Source: Macrosoma leucophasiata
Lineage: Eukaryota > Arthropoda > Insecta > Lepidoptera > Hedylidae
Length of the DNA stretch: 64,000 bases
Direction: 5' to 3'
NCBI GenBank assembly: GCA_036365455.1
Contig: JAWQUS010000003.1
Span: forward strand, 2,500,001-2,564,000
Made by a program: the position numbers and the translations under genes
The notes under the pieces: model-generated
What the model was told of the DNA's origin: nothing
Database searches by the model: none
Seen by the model: only the letters and a program-made list of their open reading frames with translations
Shown: piece after piece, positions 34,558 to 45,484 of the stretch
Position numbering within the stretch: the stretch's first letter is position 1
Layout: each line of letters begins with the position of its first letter

Positions 34558-34888
34558 CGGCCCCGCGGCTGGTGGAGATCATAAGCAATCTACTCGGTTA
34601 AACGATACGGGCGCGGGCGGGTGTGTGATGGGTGACGGCTAGTGACAGATTAAAATGCGGGTTTTGGAGGGCACGTTAAGACGTCGGTCTATCGACAGAT
34701 AGCAGTCGTTAAACTTTGTTGGAGGCCTTATTGGCTGTTTGAAAACATCCGACAGCGGATTGGCCACTTACCCGTATCTCCACCAACCCGCATTGGAGCA
34801 GCGTGGTGGTGTAAGCTCCAGGCCTCCCCCAAAATAGGGAAGAGACTCGTGCCCAGCAGTGAGACGTATAATGGGTTGCCATTATATT
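34558..34888 (+). mobile_element. SINE-B, full length, spanning the duplication's right edge
   Basis: It carries all SINE-B blocks and ends GGGTTGCCATTATATTATAT. The duplication breakpoint falls at 34656-34658 within it. Confidence 0.65.
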
Positions 34889-35206
34889 ATATACTAGCTT
34901 TTGCCCGCGACTTCGTTCGCGTGGACTTCAGGTTCGTCCCGTCTAGTCTAGTAATAAGTAAGAAATACGGTAACTAAGCACTGCAGAGCCCTAATTTGTA
35001 CGTGTAACTCCTAACCAAAAAGAAACCTGGCAATAACTAACCTTAGGCCTATATTACTTAAAGTAGGCGACCATACGTTTTTATCAAATCGCTAGTGCCT
35101 TGAAAATTCGCAAAACGGACACAACCGTCAACGACGTCTGCCCTCACGCGTCTGCCCGCGTTCGGGTCGCGCACATCGCACAGCGATGAGCCACTTCTTC
35201 CCCACC

Positions 35207-36433
35207 CAGTGTTGCCAACCTGGATTTTGAAAAAGACGTAGGTCAGATAAGAAAATTACGGAGAAATGGTCAAATTTCCTTATGAAAAATACGTAGATCT
35301 ACGTACTTTTTTTCTGAATTAGATGTAGAGAGTAAAATAGGTAAAAGTTAATAAATCGATAATTTATAAAACCTTAAAAGTAGCAAACAGCAGACAAATC
35401 AAACTTCGGTTAGAGATATCTCCGCGAACAAAAATAATATTTCAATAGCCGATATGGGTAATTGTTAGTTTTTGCATTATCTACATGTGGTAATTCGTAG
35501 AATTTTTTTTGATAACGGTAAATTTTTTAAAATTAAAAGAAATTTAAAATGGCTTCGACAAAATCATAAATCATAGCATATTTATTAAATTTAAAAAAAA
35601 TAACCATTAGCACCAAAAAAATTATATGAATTACCACATCTTAATAATTCGAGAAAGTTAACTACTTTTAGGGTTATCAATTTATTCAAATTATTCAATT
35701 TTCATTATCATTTTCAGACAAATTAAATTTATACATAAATTTATTACAAAGTTTAATGTGTTCTTGTGACGGTTCACGGTTTCTTTTTAAGCCACTTTTC
35801 GTATAAAGTAAGCCTGCTATCGTGTCAGTGGAAAGTTTGTTTCTTATATTAGTTTTCATCAAATTGATAGCAGAAAACAGACGTTCGACATTTGCACTGC
35901 TATGTGGCAATGTTAATAAATTTTGTGCAAATTGGGTTAATAAAGGAAACATTTGAGACGAATCGCCTTTTTTCATTTTTGAAATATGACGCCAAAACTC
36001 ATCTGCTCCTATTAGCTGATCCTCTTGAAATGGAAGATTAGTGATCGGAATAAAACAACTCCTTCGAAATCTTAGTGTGAAATATTTTTAGGTTAAGATT
36101 CACTATTACGGCGGCAAGATCACCTTAAAACGTTTTGTTTAACACAGTCACATGAATCACAGTTCTATAGAATCGACACTTGGTTTTTAAAATAAATGGT
36201 GCGACGTGTTAAGGGACGAGGCGAGTGCACGTTAGTATCGAACAGAAAGTTTATTAATTTTTTTTTGCGAAAGTAATGGAAATTATGGCCATTTAGTCTA
36301 ATGAGATGTTATTTTGCAATTTTGAACTATTTTGATAGAAAATACGTAGATTCTGGGACTAAAGTACGTAGGTTTGCAGAAAAGGCTTAAAATACGTAGA
36401 TCTCCGTAAAAAGACGTAGAGTTGGCAACACTG
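35207..36433 (-). mobile_element. hAT transposon derivative with 8-bp target duplication
   Basis: Terminal inverted repeats begin CAGTGTTGCCAAC on both sides. The perfect 8-bp duplication TCCCCACC flanks it (35199-35206 and 36434-36441). CAGTG ends plus 8-bp duplications are diagnostic of hAT elements. Sub-terminal ACGTAGATCTACG-like repeats are present at both ends. At 1.2 kb it is too short to encode a full hAT transposase (normally 600-700 residues). Confidence 0.85.
35695..36099 (-). pseudogene. hAT transposase C-terminal dimerisation region
   Basis: The minus-strand frame is open for about 134 codons. After FIPITNLPFQEDQLIGADEF it reads LLTLPHSSANVERLFSAINL then MKTNIRNKLSTDTIAGLL, the conserved hAT C-terminal dimerisation motif (LP.SSA.VER.FS). 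It ends at a stop just after NDNEN. The BED finger and catalytic RNase-H-like domain are absent, so it cannot transpose by itself. The element around it may have arisen by internal deletion of an autonomous copy. Confidence 0.8.
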
Positions 36434-36907
36434 TCCCCACCGCACCTACCCCGCTCCCCCCACGCCCCGTTCGCCTGGCGCCGCTGCCGGTATTTATCAC
36501 CGAAACGGTATTTATCGCCGAAATTGCTATGACTCTGCATTTTAAATCTGTGATATCTTCGAAAATATTTATTTAATTTACATGCTGTAAAAAGCCATAT
36601 TGATCTTTATTAAATGCACAATGTATTTAAGATACTTAATTGGATAAGGATTAATACTGTATTGCTTAAAATCGCTTCGTAAATAAGCCATTATTTCTCG
36701 TACAAAGTAAAGGATAAAAAATGGTTATTGTGGGTTATTCCTAAGAGATAAACATATACCATCACGGACTTTTTTGTAGACCTTTTTAAGTTGTACAATA
36801 CTGTAGTAAATTGTTTTGATCTATCTTGTAGGATTCAGTCAGCGTTTGCAATGTAAGCGCAAAAAATGTGTTTTTTCTACGACCTCACATTAAAAACCTC
36901 AAAAATT

Positions 36908-36971
36908 GTAGCCTATGTGTTATTCTGATGTATAAGCTATAGCCTATGTGTTATTCTGATGTATAAGCTAT
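36908..36971. repeat. Two tandem ~32-bp units
   Basis: The unit TAGCCTATGTGTTATTCTGA then TGTATAAGCTA is repeated twice with no change apart from the joins. Confidence 0.85.
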
Positions 36972-37931
36972 ATTGTGGTAAAGTTTCATTCAAATCCATT
37001 CAGTAGTTTTTACGTGAAAGAGTAACAAACATCCATACATCCATACTTACAAACTTTCGCCTTTATAATAGTAGTAGGAGTAGTAGGATATGCAAAGGTG
37101 AACTGCGATTTACGCGAATTCGACTTACGCTGCTATCGCTTGGTCCCCCCTATCGCGTAAGTCCGAGTGACTCAAAAACCGCTTCTTTATCACCATTAAA
37201 AAATGTTCGTCTGGTAGGTACTCCATCCACATAAAAAGTCAACGGAGGTATGTTACAGATAAGCTGGTAGTCGGTGCCAAAGAAAACGCAAGTGAACGGT
37301 TGCATCGGCCGTGTTTTTTATTACGCCGACGTCGCAGTGACGTAATTCATTTGGATGTTTGCAAATTGATTGTATCGGAGAAGATTTGCAAATTCTATTT
37401 ACATGTTTTCTTTTTTTTATTTTTCTTCTCTTTTGTACATTGTAATTTGTTTCTTACGGACATTCATCAATGTTTTTATCATAAAGTTAGCAGTTTTGCA
37501 GTCCGGGTCCAGTGACTCGGCCTACTTCACAAGTAGACAGCCACGCGTGTCGTTGTTTATCCTGCCATGTCATTGGCATAAATCTGATGGTGTTCTTCTT
37601 TTCAATCTTGAAAATATGACTCTCGGTTGCATCAGTTCGACAGCAGGCTCGTTCGCATGATTTGAGATATTTATTTATATATATTTTGGCATTGATTTCT
37701 TTATTTCCTCCATTACTGTGGGAATTTTTAGATCGTGGTGCAACCTATGATTAGTTATGTACCAAGGCGAGTTTGGATTGAAATCGCTGTAGAATTTCCA
37801 AATTAGAGTTTGCAGCAGTGCCCCACAGCTGAAATCCATATTATGTCCAACTTGTTTTCTATGATGCTGTTATTTTGGTAGGGGTTGCGTTGGCTGAGGA
37901 TGACTCCGATAGTTTTGTTTTGGATTACTTA

Positions 37932-38237
37932 TCTATACAAATTAATAAAATTGGAGTGTCTGTTTGTAATATTAAAATAACCGCTTTTTACTAAATGCCT
38001 ATACACGGTACATTTACCAAAACCATTTTTTTAAACAATTTTTGTCTGTCTGTCTGTTTGTTCCGGCTAATCTCGGGAACGGCTTTACCGATTTCGACGG
38101 GATTTTCACTGGCAGATAGCTTATGTAATAAGGAGTAACTTAGGTTGCTTTTATACTAGCTTCGCCCACGACTTCGTCCGGGTAGATACTGAACAATCAT
38201 AAATTCTCACGCGGACGGAGTCGCGGGCACAGCTAGT
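37932..38237 (+). mobile_element. Helitron-like family H2, complete
   Basis: It starts TCTATACAAATTAATAAAAT, ends GGAGTCGCGGGCACAGCTAG then T, and has an inverted GC-rich pair near the 3' end (ACGACTTCGTCCGGG with CGGACGGAGTCGCG). A near-identical arrangement lies at 44541-44840. Confidence 0.65.
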
Positions 38238-38319
38238 AATAAATATAAGTAAATTTCAGATAAAATAATTGGAATTTTGGAATATAAATTGAAAAAAAAA
38301 AAGTTGCCTTATTGTAAAG

Positions 38320-38549
38320 TCCCACTATTTTCTCCGTCTGTATGTATGCGTTAATCTCGGAAAGCAGTGAATAGATTTTGTCCCTGTTTAAAATGTTGGA
38401 AAGAGGGTTTTTTGAGGCAAGTTTATATCTATAATTTATCAATATCGTACTAATATTTACCGAGATATCACGGTTTTTGTCAAACAAGTCGGGCGCATCC
38501 CCATAATATAATAAATGGTACTCGAGCGAAGCCGGGGCGGGTGGCTAGT
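38320..38549 (+). mobile_element. Helitron-like family H3
   Basis: It starts TCCCACTATTTTCTCCGTCT and ends GCCGGGGCGGGTGGCTAGT. Relatives are at 25080 and 31126. Confidence 0.65.
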
Positions 38550-38572
38550 AATAAATAAAATAAAATACGCTT

Positions 38573-38762
38573 AAACTCACAGCCCCACATTAGGTATAAA
38601 CCTGTGTCGTGGGTGCCGTTGTACACATACAACACATATACAAACACCCAGACAAGAAACAAATATCTGTAGGCCATACAAATATTTGTCCCGGTGCGGG
38701 GATCGAACCCGCAACCCTTCGAATTAAACGGTCATCTCACACTGCTGGACTATCCGGGTCAT
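38573..38762 (-). mobile_element. SINE-C, tRNA-derived, copy 1
   Basis: On the minus strand the head has a good pol III B-box (GGGTTCGATCCCC), within GTTGCGGGTTCGATCCCCGC, preceded by a tRNA-like arm (CCGGATAGTCCAGCAGTGTG). The body continues GGGTGTTTGTATATGTGTTG and a GCACCCACGACACAGG block. Confidence 0.65.
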
Positions 38763-38799
38763 AAAACACGCTTACATTCACAGCCACATCAAGTATAAA

Positions 38800-39205
38800 A
38801 GCTTATTACACGACACGGGTTCGATAGCAAGGGTCAGGGTAGTGTAATAACATTTAAGGTGTTAGGGTCCCTAATTAGGGCGACTGGAGCGGCCCGGTCA
38901 GCCTAACGCCCTAACTACATACGGTACAAATATGAACAGTATGGAAACTACGTACAAAATGTTCAAAACGGCACACTCACACAAACATGCGCATCAACGT
39001 CAGGCCCCTAAGCGGTTCTCGCGGTGCTGCAGCGACGCTCGAGTAGCGAGGGACTCGGAGCTGCAGTTTAAATACTGTTTATATTTTTACTGTGACTGAG
39101 TTTGGGCCCTGTCGACCGGATAGTGTAATAAGCGGCAACCCGGTGCGAGGCCACGTCCACCCTTTCTGCCGGACCCTGAATACCGTGTCGTGTAATAAGG
39201 CCATG
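38800..39205. mobile_element. Foldback MITE M1, copy 2
   Basis: The ends TTATTACACGACACGG and CCGTGTCGTGTAATAAGGCC match the family at 5518. The left end has lost the TATTCAGGG part. Confidence 0.65.
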
Positions 39206-39770
39206 AAACATGTGTCGTGGGTGCCGTTGTATACAAACAACACATACACAAACACCCAGACCCAAAACAAGTATCTGTAGGCCATACAGATAGATAGATT
39301 AGTAGGTAGCATTCACAATAATCTGTACTAGATTTAAGCTCTCATTTAAAAGAGTTCTTACTGAGTTTGTTGGGTAGCGGAGTTCTTCTCAGTAGTGACT
39401 GCACTTGGAACTCTGCTAAGTGAATAACTCTGATGTTGACGAACAAGTTTTCCTTTTTCTTCATTTATCATCATTGAAGGAATTGAAAACTTTTGTGATT
39501 TATTATGTTTTAACTAGGTAGTTTAAATTCTAATTTTTAATTTACTATAAATATATGTTTTTGCTTTTACTATATGTAATGGTTATTCACTCTAGGTATT
39601 TCATGATTTCTTGACGTTTTGAAAGTATCTGTAAAGATCTATACGAAATAAAAACATTTTCTATTCCATTCTATTCTATACAAACATTTGACCCGGAGCG
39701 GGGATCGAACCCGCGACCTTTCGAATCAAACGGTCATCTCACACCGCTGGACTAACCGGTTCGTCGAATA
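39206..39770 (-). mobile_element. SINE-C copy 2, split by another element
   Basis: The body (39206-39290) and tRNA-like head (from about 39678, GCGGGGATCGAACCCGCGAC) are separated by ~385 bp that are absent from copy 1. The break falls at GGCCATACA. Confidence 0.65.
39291..39677 (+). mobile_element. LINE-3'-end-like insertion in SINE-C
   Basis: It contains TGTTGGGTAGCGGAGTTCTT and ends AATAAAAACATTTTCTATTC then CATTCTATT repeats, like the simple-repeat tail of a LINE. No clean coding frame is left. Confidence 0.45.
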
Positions 39771-40002
39771 CTGGCACTTTAATATGTTAAAACGATAGTT
39801 GTCATAACAACATCTAGGCATTTTAAGGTCTGTATTGAGCGCGGCTTTTTTTTTTACGGTGACCTTGGAATACATAATTGTATTTCATTAATGGCCGGCA
39901 CACGTCGTGACGTCACTAAGCACCGGTTGTGCCCTGGTTTTTGTAAAGGTCCTTTCACACAGCTGTTATGCTAAACAACGGTCAAGTGCAATATTACTGT
40001 GT

Positions 40003-40395
40003 CTGAAGTAAGTAAGTATTATGACTCTGTGCCGGAAATTACAGAAATTACGGAAATTGCCGTACATTAAGGAGAGAATGCTTTTTAATGCAGTTCACAT
40101 TGATGTTAAGTGATGACTACAGCCTATAGACACTAACACAAAGACCAAGGTCAAAATACAGATGCGTTACCACTCCTGAGGCTTTAGGTATTATGACTCT
40201 GTGACTACCATTTCACTGCCTCTGTGCCGGAAATTACGGCCCTGTAATTTCTGAAATTAAAATGGAAGTTGCAAACCAGCATGCAGTTCACATTTATGTT
40301 ACGACTACAGCCTATAGACACTCACACAAAGACTCAGACAAAGAGCTCCAGTGACGGCTCGCGAGCGTAGGCACCACCGCATTACCTAATTACTT
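40003..40395. repeat. SINE-A-derived fragments, rearranged
   Basis: Partial SINE-A blocks occur in both orientations, including a GGAAATTACAGAAATTACGG join also present in the 172-bp array downstream. Confidence 0.6.
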
Positions 40396-40795
40396 GCCGC
40401 TATTTTTTTTGTATGTAATGGAAGTGGTAAACAAGCATGGAGATCACATTGACGTTAAGTGATGACTGCACTCCTGAGGCTTAAGGTGTAATGCCTCTGG
40501 AGCTATGGTATGCTGAACACTACCATTTCACTGCCTCTGTGCCGGAAATTACGGCCCTGTAATTTCCGGCACAGAGGCAGTGAAATGGTAGTGTTCAGCA
40601 CTATCGTGTTCCGGTCAGGTGACAATGTACGGCCCTGTAATTTCCGGCACAGGGGCATAACACCTTAGGCCTCAGGAGTGGTAACGCATCTGTATTTTGA
40701 CCTTGGTCTTTGTGTGGGTGTCTTTAGGCTGCAGTCATCACTTAACACCAATGTGAACTGCATGGTTGTTTGCCACTAATATTACATAAAAGAAA
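40396..40795. mobile_element. Two SINE-A copies head to head
   Basis: A minus-strand part (40396-40552) meets a plus-strand part (40559-40795, ending TTGCCACTAATATTACATAA). Their junction is the perfect 42-bp palindrome at 40511-40600. Confidence 0.7.
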
Positions 40796-40971
40796 AAGCA
40801 TTATATAGTGTCTTATTAACGTTTTTAAAGGTTTCACTTCTACGACGTGTGAGTTGCACACATGTTTATTTTTAACTGCATTTAGTGCTTAATCTACTCG
40901 TTATAAGGTCATGAAAATGGCCGACAAGTGTACAGTTCACATTACTTACTGATGAGTGCATAGATTTTTTT

Positions 40972-41692
40972 TTATGTAATGGAAGTTGCAAACCAGCATG
41001 CAGTTCACATTTATGTTACGACTACAGCCTATAGACAATCACACAAAGACCAAGGTCAAAATACAGATGCGTTACCACTCCTGAGGCTTTAAGTATTATG
41101 ACTCTGTGCCGGAAATTACAGAAATTACGGAAATTGCCGTACATTAAGGAGATGATGCTTTTTTATGCAGTTCACATTGATGTTAAGTGATGACTACAGC
41201 CTATAGACACCCACACAAAGACCAAGGTCAAAATACAGATGCGTTACCACTCCTGAGGCCTTAGGTATTATGACTCTGTGCCGGAAATTACAGAAATTAC
41301 GGAAATTGCCGTACATTAAGGAGATGATGCTTTTTTATGCAGTTCACATTGATGTTAAGTGATGACTACAGCCTATAGACACTCACACAAAGACCAAGGT
41401 CAAAATACAGATGCGTTACCACTCCTGAGGCCTTAGGTATTATGACTCTGTGCCGGAAATTACAGAAATTACGGAAATTGCCGTACATTAAGGAGAGAAT
41501 GCTTTTTAATGCAGTTCACATTGATGTTAAGTGATGACTACAGCCTATAGACACCCACACAAAGACCAAGGTCAAAATACAGATGCGTTACCACTCCTGA
41601 GGCTTTAGGTATTATGACTCTGTGCCGGAAATTACAGAAATTACGGAAATTGCCGTACATTAAGGAGAATGTTTTTTAATTAAGTAAGCATA
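40972..41692. repeat. 172-bp SINE-A-derived tandem array
   Basis: TTAAGGAGA recurs at 41144, 41316, 41488 and 41660, exactly 172 bp apart. Each unit joins the poly(T) side of SINE-A (TTTTATGCAGTTCACATTGA) to a shortened middle (GAAATTACGGAAATTGCCGT). The left-most unit (from 40972) retains the original ATGTAATGGAAGTTGCAAAC end. Confidence 0.85.
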
Positions 41693-41702
41693 CAGTTCAC
41701 AT

Positions 41703-42080
41703 GGGTGTCATAAAAAGGCTCAAGGTCACTCAGAGAGCAATGGAGAGAGCTATACTCGGAGTTTCTGCGAGATCGATCAGAACTGAGGAGATCCGCATGA
41801 GAACCAAAGTTACCGACATAGCTCACCGAATAGCGAGACTCAAGTGGCAGTGGGCAGGGCACATAGCTCGAAGATCTGACGGCCGTTGGGCCAGAACGGT
41901 TTTTGAGTGGCCGCCGCGTACCGAAACACGAAGCGTAGGCCTCCCACATGATGAACCGACGATCTGATGAACGTCGCGGGCAATCGCTGGATGAGGGCGG
42001 CCCAGGACCGTTCGTTGTCGCATTCTTTGGAGAAGGCCTTTGTTCAGCAATGCGTCTTTTGGCTGAGATGATGATGATAG
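41703..42080 (+). pseudogene. LINE ORF2 C-terminal piece with GATGAT tail
   Basis: The frame reads LKVTQRAMERAILGVSARSI, then RTKVTDIAHRIARLKWQWAG and HIARRSDGRWARTV. This is a C-terminal region common in lepidopteran endonuclease/RT LINEs. A frameshift follows near 41940. The element ends GAGATGATGATGATAG. The direct repeat CAGTTCACAT flanks it (41693-41702 and 42081-42090), so it inserted into a SINE-A unit. Confidence 0.8.
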
Positions 42081-43137
42081 CAGTTCACATTTAAACCATC
42101 AAACCATAGAGCTGTACTTCCACCTGACCGGAACACGATAGTGAACACTAGCATTCTTAGGGACTTGAAAGACAATATTTTATCGAGACAAAACACGAAG
42201 GAAAGACTATAACAAACATAGTCCCACGATTCGTCTCACGGCGGTATAATCTTGACAGTTCGCGTGTACCAATGGTCAGACTACACTATAATTATACCAG
42301 TTATCTTTATTATTGTTTTGTTTTGCGCTAATTTATCTACAGTCACAAGACTGCATAATATACGCATTACCTTGCATTCTGGTTTCTATTGTTAGCGTCT
42401 ATAGTTAGCGTGGCAACTGTATTTTTTGATTTATCTATCTATACTTATTATAAAACAAGTAAAGTAAGTACCCGCCGCGTCTGTCTGTGTTCGCGATAAA
42501 CTCAAAGAGTAACTGCGCTGATTTTCATGCGGTTTTCACCAATAGATAGAGTGATTCATGAGGACGGTTTGTGTATATAATTTGGTAAAGTTTGAGGCTG
42601 CTGCTTAAACGCTTTTAGATATAACAAAATAATATATGGTGGAATATTTTCTTTTTGGTAGATCTATAAAAAAATCCGCGATGGCATATATCTATCTTGT
42701 AGAAATTATACTTGCGGTTTTTCTCGCGCAACTGTAACGTTCTATTTTTTTTTTGTGACCGGTTACCCTGAAGCCTAGTGGAGGAGATAGATACTGGACC
42801 CCTCCGTAAGCTGTCTACTAAGGTACCATCTTAAGGATTTGTAGAAAGGATTAGGGTTACCGGCATTACCATGCCCGGGGACAGGTAATTAAGTAAAGTA
42901 TAAATTAAATTGAAAAGGGAGCAGTAGTCGTCACCACTCGAACCATTTCATATTCACGACCCTGTTTTTCTTGACAGTTTGGTACTTGATCACATTGGTA
43001 AAAAAAAAAACATGCATGCATACAATTTCAAGTTACAATTTAAAAAAATATAGATGAAATAACTATAATAAATATCAGTGTTCCAAACAACAGTTTATTA
43101 TTCATTCTTCATTAACAAAAAGAGGGTATAGAAATTT

Positions 43138-43379
43138 ATAAAAATATCTGCGAGCCGGGTGAGTCTCACATATTTTAAACATACTTTACAGCCGGCTTTC
43201 ACTACTCCCAACTTATATTTCTTACCCGACGTTTCGTTCGCTCTCCGGATACCGTGGTAACGGGCAGACAAACGTCGTCGGGTAAAAAAGAGAAGTTGGG
43301 GGTAGTATGCGCGAGATAATCCGCAAGTACGATTTCTACAATGTATGAAGCTCGCGAAAACCTGCGAAAACGTTATACG
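43138..43379. mobile_element. Foldback element M6 relative
   Basis: It shares CGCGAG...TCATACATTGTAG-type arms and the ACCCGACGTTTCG...CGTGGTAACGGGCAGAC centre with 24677-25101. Confidence 0.5.
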
Positions 43380-44540
43380 TCTAGCATAGCTTGCATTATA
43401 GAAAATGATAACATACAATGCGGTAATTGGAAACCTATTTAGACCGATAACAGTATTAATCCATATCGAATTAAATACTGTAGTTACTTAAAACATTTCA
43501 TGCATCCACTTAAAATGAATATCCTAGAAGTTGTATAAACAACTAGCACGGAGATAAATTCATATATAAATAGTTTTATGTCAGGGTTGATTTTAAAAAT
43601 CAACTCCCAATCATTTTAGTTCAATATACGCGAGATAAAATCGTAAAAATAGTTTTATTTCAATGAGTGAATCGCGAAAACCTTAGAACACATCAAAATA
43701 CACCTCAATTTCTGAAACTTTCCCATGGCACCGGTGACGATGATTACGAAGACTCGATCTTTGAACAAATCGGTCATTAATTCATCGTCGAAGATTATTT
43801 CTTTGCTTCAAACGCTACAGTTGCTAAAAGAAATGTGCTTCCAATTTCTCTTTACAATTAAAGCTCCTAAAGAAAAGGTTCAAATCCTCTGATGTTGAAC
43901 GAATTCAGAAACCTCCCCCAATGAATCCGTACAATTGCCTTGAAACATTTCAGCTGCAAAAACATACATACCCTTCCGAATTTGTACTGGCTCAAAACCT
44001 CCGTACAGACATGTTCATTGCTTATAAATTCCATAGCGCAGGAAGCGAAGGGGGTGGGGGGAGGTCTTGATTACACCCATTGTCTTCGGATCTTCCTTCG
44101 TCGCTTTTGTCTCGTCTCCGTTCTTAATTGGAGGAATCTTTCGAAAAATTCAAACATTCCCAAGTTTTAATCTGTATTTCTGTATTGTTTTGGCAATGCA
44201 GGTGCTTTGAGGTGGCATTATGAAACGAGAGCTCAGACTTGAACAGTGTTTCCTTTTTTAAGCGACAATGAATTTAAATATCTTCTAACTGGACCGGCGA
44301 AATTCGTATCACCGGAAAAATACAATTCAATTTATTCATTAATAATAATCAAAATCCATTGAGTTAGTAAGTTCTTAGTGTAGGTATGATCATTAGGTAA
44401 TTTAATAAGCCTCATTTGAAACATCATTAAAATTCTATAACGCAACCTTGTAATGCGGTACATTTTTATTTTTTCAAAGATAAATAAAATTGCGACAGGT
44501 CACAGGACGTTCACTCTTTTAAATAATTGAGGTTAAATTA
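43380..44540. other. Mostly unrecognised; one M3 fragment
   Basis: An M3 fragment (TATACGCGAGATAAAATCG) lies at about 43600-43690. The rest is AT-rich without recognised genes. The plus-strand open frame at 43940-44170 shows no motif. Confidence 0.35.
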
Positions 44541-44840
44541 TCTATACAAATAAATAAAATTGGAGTTTCTGTTTGTAATATAAAATAACCTTTTTACTAA
44601 ATGCAATGTACGGTACATATACCAAAACAACATTTTATACAATTTTTGTCTGACTGTCTGTTTGTTGGCTTAATATCGGGAACGGCTGGACCGATTTCGA
44701 CGGGACTTTCACTGGCAGATAGTTTATGTAATAAGGAGTAACTTAGGCAACTTTTATACTGGCTGCGGCCACGACTTCGCCCGGATAGACATTGAATAAT
44801 CATACATTCTCACGCAAACTAAGTCGCGGACACAGTTAGT
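44541..44840 (+). mobile_element. Helitron-like family H2
   Basis: It starts TCTATACAAATAAATAAAAT and ends GTCGCGGACACAGTTAGT (CTAGT mutated to TTAGT). It ends 23 bp before the inverted-repeat transposon. Confidence 0.6.
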
Positions 44841-45345
44841 AAGTAAAAACTGCATTCGATTTGGGTTATTCGTCAACTCGACACGGACGACCGCACACAC
44901 GTATGTCCAGTTGGTTAAACTTGAAATTGTAATGACTTGTTATTTCGTCGTCTGGACACGACAATATTTTTGCGTGCATTTAGTGAACAAGCAAACAAGC
45001 TTTGCAAGTTTGTATAGAAAAGGAGTGTATCTTTCGAGGGCGAAATTTCTTTGACTTTGATATTAAATACAGAAATTTAATTGCTACTTTAAATTATGTG
45101 TTGGTACTTACCTACTTCATATTTTGTGATATTTGAAGTTATGATTTTTAATTATTATGTATATTTAGAGAATATTGGCTATTTTCACTCTTTTCCTATA
45201 GGAAGTCAAACCGTGTCTTTATATTAATAAATCATACTTTAATTTGATTGTTATGATAATAAAATTTGTTTTATTGTAAAATTAAAAAACGACTTGGTTT
45301 TTTTCAGCAAAAATATGAATCAGTTTATTTTCATTATGTAGTACT

Positions 45346-45473
45346 AGATTTTACTCGCGACTTCGTCTACTTGACTTTACTGTAAAGTTTCATCCAAATA
45401 CAGCCAGTAGTTTTTCTTGAAAGAGTACATATATCAAAACTCACAAACTTTCGCATTTAAAATATTAAGTAGG
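45346..45473 (-). mobile_element. Helitron-like fragment
   Basis: ACTAGATTTTACTCGCGACT at the left and ACTTTCGCATTTAAAATATT at the right are the usual two sides of a short Helitron-like element. The LINE copy follows immediately. Confidence 0.45.
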
Positions 45474-45484
45474 ATGTAATAGAT

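Larger units (their letters stand above)
26648..34658 (+). repeat. Tandem duplication, copy 2, with LTR-like insertion
   Basis: It repeats 20606-26647, with the 1906-bp element at 31939-33844 added. The first ~2.9 kb look identical to copy 1 by eye. The rest has single-base changes and small indels. The right edge lies inside SINE-B, which is intact here. Confidence 0.9.
34893..37086 (-). mobile_element. Helitron-like element containing a hAT remnant
   Basis: The left edge ACTAGCTTTTGCCCGCGACT is a reverse-complement CTAGT hairpin end. The right edge ACTTTCGCCTTTATAATAGT is the usual opposite side. The hAT element at 35207-36433 lies inside. Boundaries are inferred from family resemblance. 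Confidence 0.4.

Noticed and set aside
41144..41692. CRISPR-like regular repeats
   Set aside because: Units are contiguous 172-bp SINE-derived tandem copies with no spacers, in a eukaryotic genome.
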